Source: Apus apus
Taxonomy: Eukaryota; Chordata; Aves; Apodiformes; Apodidae
Assembly (NCBI RefSeq): GCF_020740795.1
Contig: NC_067294.1
Coordinates: 1,798,001-1,862,000, forward strand
Direction: 5' to 3'
Length of the DNA stretch: 64,000 nt
A program made the translations under genes and the position numbers. Of the stretch, positions 56,356 through 64,000 are shown one piece after another; the first letter of the stretch is position 1, and each line of letters begins with the position of its first letter. The notes beneath the pieces were generated by a model. The model was given only the letters and a program-made list of their open reading frames with translations. It did not search any database and was not told the origin of the DNA.

Positions 56356-59300
56356 AGAAAAAAGGAAAAAAAAAGTTATGCCCATTAAAAACAGGAAGTA
56401 ATTTTAGTCATCTGTAAATGACTTGCAAATCCACCAGCTGCTCCACCTTACCCTGAGTAGCAGAATTCATATATGGGAAATGTTCCTTTGAAAAACATTT
56501 GCACAAAATACACGTGATTCTGTTGTGCCTAAGGAATGTGACCGTAACAATCACATTCAAAAGGGGCAGTCCTCCCTGCAGAATTCATCACTTATTTCTA
56601 GAAATACTTGCCTGAATGTGTTCTGCTCCCTAGAAGTGTAGCAGTTATGATGTAGCCTTTTTGTCAAAAAGCATTTATTTATTTTTATAACAGCACATGA
56701 TGCTGTTGCTTGGTGCTCAACCAAAGCTATTAATTGAGGCAACTGCACATTTGCATAAGAAATACGATCTTTTTCTTTTCTGAAACCAATAGCTTCTGTG
56801 GATACTGTTATTCAGGATGCAACGCACTACAGAGAAACTTGTTCAAACATGTGAACTGCTGCACAAAATACTCCACAGACTACATATAGAATATTCAGAG
56901 TACATGCCTATCGCATGCATCCACCAGTACCTTGTGCTTGTTCAGTTTTCTGTCTTTCTGAAAAGGTAATTACATAGCACTTATCAAGTGATTAAACTAT
57001 TGGACTTAAGCAGTTGACTACACAAGGTCTTTATTTTCAGCAGTCTTCCTGATGCTTTTGGGGCAATAATCTGTTATCTTCCAGCTTTTTAATGTATTAC
57101 CTATCTTTGAAACTCTGGCCTTGGAAGAAAGCCCCATTTTGTACAGGTGAAGGACTCTTTGCAGTGACCCCAGCGTCACTCAGGAACAACCAGCTTGGCT
57201 GCAAACACCCCCTGTCCCCTTCAGCCCATCAACCCAGCAACACTCTTGGCTGCTGCAGTGTGACTGTGGACCTGGGGGGCAGCCTTTGCTGAAACCTGGG
57301 ATCTTGAAGTGTGGAAATGATCCATCACACACCACTGATCCTGCTCAGTTTCTCCAGGATGTTTCCACAACATTGTCAGCAGTGATTTTGGCCTAAAATG
57401 GGTAAAATACATCACAGAAACAACTGTATTTCCTATAATGTAGGAACTGCTCATGCCCTGCATGTTGATGGCATTTGATACTCTTGCAGATCTGCCTTTG
57501 CCTCGTTAGCAGTGTCTTCAAATGTCTTTCCCTTGCTCCAGCCAAAATGTCAACAAAACATAAAACTTCTAATAGCACCACAAAGCCTCTACCCTTTCAG
57601 TTTGTGTAATATATAACTGGAAAGAAACAGGAGCCAAATTACAGTTCTCTGCCATCTGTTTTAGTTGATAAATTAAGAAACTTTGAGTTCAGTTCAGCCC
57701 TGACTTAAGGTCCTGGCATTGTGCCTGTTTAAGCCAGAGAAGTATCTTCGTCCCAGTTCCTGTCTCATTTTCCACTTCAAGAGAAAGTACATTGTTTGTT
57801 TGAGCATTGCCCATAGGAGCAGTTGCTTTGCCCTGTGCTTCCTTTGTTTTTATTTTAGCCTTGGTGCCTATGGAAATGGTGGCTCACGCAGGGCTCGGGC
57901 TCGCTCTCCCTTCTTGGGAACTTCTGAACGTTTTTATTCACTCCAGTTGTGCGTGGTGGAGAATGCCAGAGCACAGGGCTGAGTGAGCTGAGTTTCTGCA
58001 GCTTTAGGGAAAATCCTGTGTGTGCTGGTGGGTGCCTGCTGCCCAGCAGGACCTGTGAAGCTCTGAGTTGGCTACACCTCCTTGTGTTGCTCTTTATAGG
58101 GAACATGTCAGCAGAGACATGGGAGCAGCCAGAGGATGGGCATGTTGGAAAAAGACACTAGAGGTGTGGCTTCACAGTTTGCTCAGGGAACAGTCGTAGT
58201 GTGCCCACAAAAAAGGCCAGTCTGGGACTTCTGTGAGCCCCAAAATATCAAAATGTCTGTTTGCAAAATTACTCTGCTTTCTAGCTGGTTCTAAAACACA
58301 CACTGTCTACTATGTATACCCACATTTCTCTTGCCTCATGTGTTCCTTGCACAGCTTTGTCCCAAGGGAAGAAAAAACAGGCTTCCAAAGACTGTGGACT
58401 CAGCAGTTGGTTTGCCACATTTGGGGGTAATTATGAAAGGGGATGGTAAGTGAGAGGGACACACGTGTGAGCAGTTAGCTGAGGAATGAACTGTCAAACT
58501 GGAATGAGATTCTTGTTGGGTTTGGTTGGTTTTTTTTTTGCTTACCCCCCTGAAGACCTACCTAGAAAATGTTCTTGCCATTTGGAGAGTTGGCTCGGTA
58601 GCTTGTTTACTCTTTTTCGTGGAACTTGATACCAGAAATTGGTAGAAAAACGATGTTAGTTCAGGTGTTGATGAAAAACAGGTGCAGATGATAAGCTGTG
58701 TGGTTGTGTGTGCAGGGACCAGAGGCTGCAAAACATGGGGTGAGCACGGGGAGAGCACACTCCCCTTCTCAGAAGCTTGTTCTAGTTGACTGACATTATC
58801 TGACCATTTGAGAAGCTGTTAAGGAAGAAGTCTGCCAGAATTTACTTGTTCCTACAGGAAAAATAACAGTATTGCCCCCTAAAGATGGAGTTATAGAAAA
58901 GCCTCAAATGTGAGGACAGTGAACTGGCTTACATGCTGTGTATCTATTTAAAAGCAGGCAAAACTCTGACATACAACTTAAATAGTCAGACAGAAAAAGG
59001 TGGTTGGGTTTTTTTTTTTTCAGTACTTAAACATATTTCAGCTGCTGTGAGTTACTGGAAATTACTTTCTGAGTAGTAAAGGAAACTGTTCTAAGGAGAG
59101 CATGGAGAGCTATGAAGCTGTGAAAATGAGCATGTTGGTTTCTAAACATAGTCTATGATTCTATGTATTTTCTGGTCATACAAGAAATGCTGATAATAAA
59201 CTCATGACCTTTTTTTTTCCTAAACAGATATAATTAAAAAGTATAGAATTAAAAAGAAAAAGGCAACTTAAAATAAATTCTTAGGAGACTGTAACAGAAT

Positions 59301-62300
59301 TGTGTTTATACAAACAGAAATGTTTATCAAATTTTCAGATAAGCAAAAATATCCCTTTGGTGTAAGACTGATTTAATTTACTTGCTTTAAATTTTTATTA
59401 TTTTTTCATAGTATCTTATGTGCAGTTATCTTGAAGTGAATTTTTGTGGTCAGTCTGAAAGTGTATCAATTATAAAATGTGGTGTCATCAGATTTTCAAC
59501 TGAAGAATGCTCACAGAAGTGCTCGAGAGCTTGTGTCTGTGTGTGTTGTGTGACTTCTTTTCACACTGGGGTCCGAAAGTCAGACATCAGTTACAAGGTT
59601 TGTTGGTTGGTTTTTGATCTCTGTGGGGTTTTGTTTGGGTTTTGTTGTTTGTTGCCCTCCCTTCCCCCCAATATATTTATATTTCAAAGTCCAGCCAGAT
59701 GCCTGCATTTGCTGTGGCAGCTGTGCTCCTGTGCAAATAGGCAATCACCAGAACCCCAGGGAGCAAAACCCTCCCGTGTTCAGCAGGGCTTGACTCTTGT
59801 CTTTGTCATTAGGTCTTTAGTGCTCCCCCAGCAGTGAGACAGATCAATTCAGTACATTTGTGCGTGACCTACACATGCCTCAAATGTTTTAATAAAACGC
59901 TGGACAAGGCTTGGTTGCTTGTTGGATCAGAACCATACTGTGTGTTAGGATTTGGGGGGAGGTCATAGGTGCTCTATAAATCTAAACTAAGATGCTGGCA
60001 GCAGAAGAGATGGAGAGACTTTTGAAATGATAATCTTTGTTTCCTTTCGCTTCTCTTGTCTTGTGAGCAAGACTGTTCCCTGTCTTATGTTGGTGCAGCC
60101 CTGGAGCAGCTGGAGACCATGGCAGGAGTATGTGCTGGTGGAGACAAGGGGCTGGGGCTGGTCGAGCTGCACCTTCTACAAAGCAGCTGTAGAGCAGTGG
60201 GGAGAGGGGTGCAGTGGGCTCTGATTTGGAAGCTGGAACATGAACAGCGACAGCTGCTAAGTACAAAAAAATCAGCATCAGGCTGGAAATGCTGGGTGTG
60301 AAGTGTCTGTGATGAGTATGAATTGGTGGCATTTTGGAGTTGCTCTGTGCTCAGAAGGATACTCAGGTACGTGTGCAAGTGCAGCTGGGAGCAGTTGGAT
60401 GGTGCTGCTGTCATTTAATGCAGACATTTTACTGGATTCTTTCTGCTTGGTACTGCCTGTGCTTGTAACGTTCTCCCTCATCATCACTGTCCCTTTTGTT
60501 TGGTGCTCTGATTTGGAAACTGTATTTACACACATGCACACACACAGAGGAAGAAAAGAGTTAAAGCCAGCTCACTTTCCCTTCCATTTTTCTGTTCTCC
60601 CCTTAGTTTTGTCCTGTCTGGGACCTGCAGTGCTGCCTCCCCTTTCTGAAGGTTTCCCCTGGGTGCTGTACCACCCCCTCCTCCTCCTGCCACAAGCAGT
60701 AGGGTGCATCCTGTTTGGGGTTACTTCAAGTGACATGTGCTAGCACGAGAAGAGGAAAAGGGAAACCAAGAGCCAAGTGAGCCATATGCTTTGCCAACAG
60801 CTTCTTAAAGAAAAAGAAAAATTCCAACAAAACAACCCAGTCCAAAATGTCCTGGTGGCATTGACAGCTATTGCTGTCCAGCACGTGAGCCTTTCTTTCC
60901 TGTTGATGCAGCAGAATAAACAGCTTCATGTGGTGCTGTTACTGGTTCACAGCAGGATGCCCACAGCACTAGGCTGCCTTGAGTTCCCACATCTTAGAGA
61001 TGATCGTGTGGATGGACTGAATAGGGAGAAAAAAGATGAGGGAAGAAAAATGCTTTTGAATGAGAAAGCAAAGCTGAGTCTGCCACTCCATAGGAGTGAG
61101 AGGAAACAATAAATGTTGGGTTTGTTTGTGCAAGACTGCAGTACGTAACTATAGAAGAGGCGTGAGCTGGTGCTGAGCTGATCTGAGCTAGTCAGAAATG
61201 GCTTGTTCTGCTGCAACCCCAGGAGTGTCCTTCTAGGAGACAGGCAGGAGTTACCCCAGGCACATCTGTCAGCAGGCAGTGTTGGCTGGGAGTGTCTGGA
61301 ACTGTTCTCATCAAATCCATTACCACCAGCAAAAAGGGTTTATTGAACATGGACTAAATACATATATCTTGATTAAGTACAACCTCTCCCAGGGGAACAA
61401 TGTAGGTTTTATCAAGTGTTTCTGTTGATTCTGTGAGCTGTGAGGCAGAGCTGGTTTGGAGTGTGTGTTCCAGCTCAGTCCCGTGATAAGGAAGGTGTGT
61501 GTTTGGAGTGAGTTTCAGTGCTGATATACCCAGGGATGGGCATGCTGAGCCGGACCTGCAATTTCTTTTTCACAGACCAAGATTTTAACAGTCAGAAGAG
61601 TTATGTGCACACATAGGGGCTGTTTTCAGCTGGTGCTCAGAGTTTGCATGTACCTGTCTTGTGGAGCTTTCAGCAAGCCTTGACCAGATCAGCTGCTCTG
61701 CAGTGAAAAGACCCTCTAGATGGGAAGTTGTGTTTGAAAAGCTGATTTTTGTCTAATCATCGCAGGGCATTGGCCAGTCCTACACTGTTTTTTCCATTCC
61801 TTCCATTCTTAGAAAGCCAAGACTGGGAGCATGCAGTGAGAGTTAGAAAATTGAAGGGGACAGCAGAAAACTTATGTGTGGAGCTCAGTATGGCAGTGAG
61901 CAAAGGGCTCTTTTGCAAACCCAGCAGAGGACTTGGCCAAGCTTGGTTTAAAGATTGAGCAACTCCTTCAAAATTGGAGGCACCACTGGCTGGTTGACCA
62001 CTAACTAATGCTTAAGTGCTCTTCTGGTTTGGGGAACCAAAGTACTCAGGACCTCACAGTTTTAATGCTTTTTTGTTGTTGTTGTTGAGTGCCAGCCTGT
62101 TACATTATTCTGGCAGTTGGTATTTTTTTGCAGATGTTAAATTAAGTTGTATGTGGCTTGTTCAAGCATCTGATTTTTATTTGTCCTCGTGTCCTTACGA
62201 ATTACATAAAAGTGAAGTCAAGCAATGTCTTCAGTATCTGCTCTATATAGATCTACCTGAAATAGTTCCAGGTCACCTTTGCTTAATTTGGAAAAGAGTT

Positions 62301-64000
62301 GAGCAGCATGATTCTTGCCTTGGAGAACTGAGCAGTCTAGGCTCCTGACAGTTGTCTTGGGGCTCTTGCCATATCTGTGCAAATCAAGATCTCATCCCTT
62401 CCACAAAGTAAGTAGGGGCCTGTTCAACTTGTAGAGCCAGTAAGGGAGGGATGTTCAGTCCATGGGTTGGAGCCAAGTTAGAAGTGTCTTCCCTCCTGAA
62501 AAGCAGTTGTAGGATAGATCCAATCCACCTACATGTTCATTAATGTTGTTTGGCAGATCTGTGAAAGTGTTACTAATCGTTTCTGGTCCAGAGCCTGGCA
62601 GTAGTCTTTAAATGCAGTGAACATCCAGGTTAGTAGTTTTTAAGGGCTAACTAAGGGGATTGGTTAAAGGCTCCCAGGCACAGAACTGTCATGGAAACAA
62701 GTGCTCTGTATGCAGAAAGGTTGCAGAACTGGGCCAAGCCTCGCATCCAACTTCTGAAGGTGTTGGAGGATGCTTAGATCACAAGTGACAACCACAGTGG
62801 TGTCAGACAGCTGTGGGTTCAGGGGTTGTATCTCTCATTAGCACTCCTGGGATGTCAGTATAAAAGAGCATCACGGGTGGATAGGCCCGACTGGGATTTC
62901 ATTCCACAGATACTAATTTGTTGTACTTGTTCATACAATCATCCTCTGTCTTTAGTTTGCAGTTGTCCCTGTGTAACTGAGATGGCTTTTTGGTGAAATC
63001 TGAGGGAGGAATAAGACTGAGTCAGCACTCTGCTTAAGCCATGTGCTTTACTTTAAGTATATAAGTAGTTTCATTGCTTCCAATGAAACAGCTCATGTGC
63101 TTAGAATTTAGGCATGTGTTTTAAATAAGCAAGTTGCTGATCCAGAGTCTAATTTATTTTTGTTAGTGAAATCTGCATTAATGAGGAGGGTACAATTACA
63201 AACACACAATGCTGAAAATGCTACAAATCAGAGGTTTAAGGCAATATTCTTTAGGAAAAAAGCTTTTGGCATTTAATGCATTTTAGTGACACACTGAGCT
63301 TAAATGTGGCCTTTGTTGGAAAACTTGTAATAATTTGTTAATTTCTGTTAATTTTATGTGACTGCCTAGATAAATGACCTGGTAACATAGCAAGCTGGAG
63401 TTTGCTGTAGGCCTCTGGGACACCAGACTTTGGGCTGAAAGCAGCATTTTGGGATTATCCCTACGTCAAACCTCAGTTGAACTGAGTACATATAAATAAT
63501 TGTCCGCCAGCTTTTCCTATGACAAATATACACAGTTTGGGAAATTGGTTTACCATGTGCTGAGCATTTCTTTGATATTTTTAAAAGCTAGTTGCTATGG
63601 CAACCAGACCCCATAACAGAAATGCTTTTTGATAGTAAAGCATCTAGGAAATGCAGTTAACAACCAGGAATAAAGCCATAGCAAAACAGTTGGTATTCTT
63701 CTTTTTCAAAAGCAAACAAACCAGCCTCAGAAGAAAGCATGGTATCCTGAAGGAGCTTGGACCTGGATTACCAGATGGAAGGGCACACCCTGCTCCCAGG
63801 GCTTGCAGAGCTCAGCTGGAGAGCTTGCACTGCCAGTGCTCTAGCTGGCCTCAGCTCTCACCATGGAGGAAAATGGGGGAGTTCACAAGCATCCTCCTCT
63901 GAAATAATTCATGTGTCTTTCTTTATTCTCATATGGAAAGGTTGAAGGGATTGATAGTTTGGCTCATGGGCAGGGAAACATGAGGTTTGCTTCTCAGAAC

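Larger units (their letters stand above)
48511..64000 (+). other. FNIP1 intron 1 (at least 15.5 kb, runs off the window)
   Basis: No second FNIP1 exon was recognised. It contains C17 at 48801-48817, G13 at 49070-49082, C14 at 51304-51317 and a G15 tract at 56334-56348. No CR1 copy of useful length was seen; only a tail-like ctatgattctatg remains at about 59153. Short open frames show no family resemblance. Confidence 0.75.

Noticed and set aside
59150-59164. ctatgattctatg near 59153, possible CR1 tail
   Set aside because: Only about 14 bases match, too short to call an element without alignment.
1-64000. CRISPR arrays, operons, prophage or bacterial-type systems
   Set aside because: The window is spliced vertebrate nuclear DNA with CR1 retrotransposons. 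No such structures were seen.

Overview
The window is vertebrate nuclear DNA, most likely from a bird. Coding sequence is split into short exons with GT-AG borders. Most recognisable dispersed repeats are 3' ends of CR1 LINEs, ending in copies of ATTCTATGA, the typical avian repeat signature. The species cannot be named from the sequence.

Three genes lie head to tail on the + strand: ACSL6, MEIKIN and FNIP1. This is the same order and relative orientation as in human 5q31.1.

ACSL6 (about 1.5-28.3 kb) is complete from its internal start codon to its stop. Twenty consecutive phase-compatible exons give a 698-residue long-chain acyl-CoA synthetase. The gene also contains a mutually exclusive pair of gate-domain exons, F-type and Y-type, only 58 bases apart. 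A candidate upstream mini-exon at 1492-1567 would extend the N terminus.

MEIKIN (33.97-44.32 kb) starts in a CpG island. It reads as 13 phase-compatible exons, 12 well supported and one tiny exon inferred from phase. The product is about 437 residues, a divergent meiosis-I kinetochore factor. It carries candidate Polo-box docking motifs next to a separase-type ExxR motif.

FNIP1 is represented only by its first coding exon (48422-48510), inside a strong CpG island. The remaining 15.5 kb is its first intron, with no further exon recognised.

The 28.3-33.1 kb and 44.3-48.0 kb intervals are intergenic with no recognisable gene. CR1 fragments lie mainly in the first 43 kb, and one pair is nested (a minus-strand copy inside a plus-strand copy). 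The genes do not form an operon or pathway. ACSL6 activates fatty acids, MEIKIN acts at meiotic kinetochores, and FNIP1 partners folliculin in nutrient and AMPK/mTORC1 signalling.
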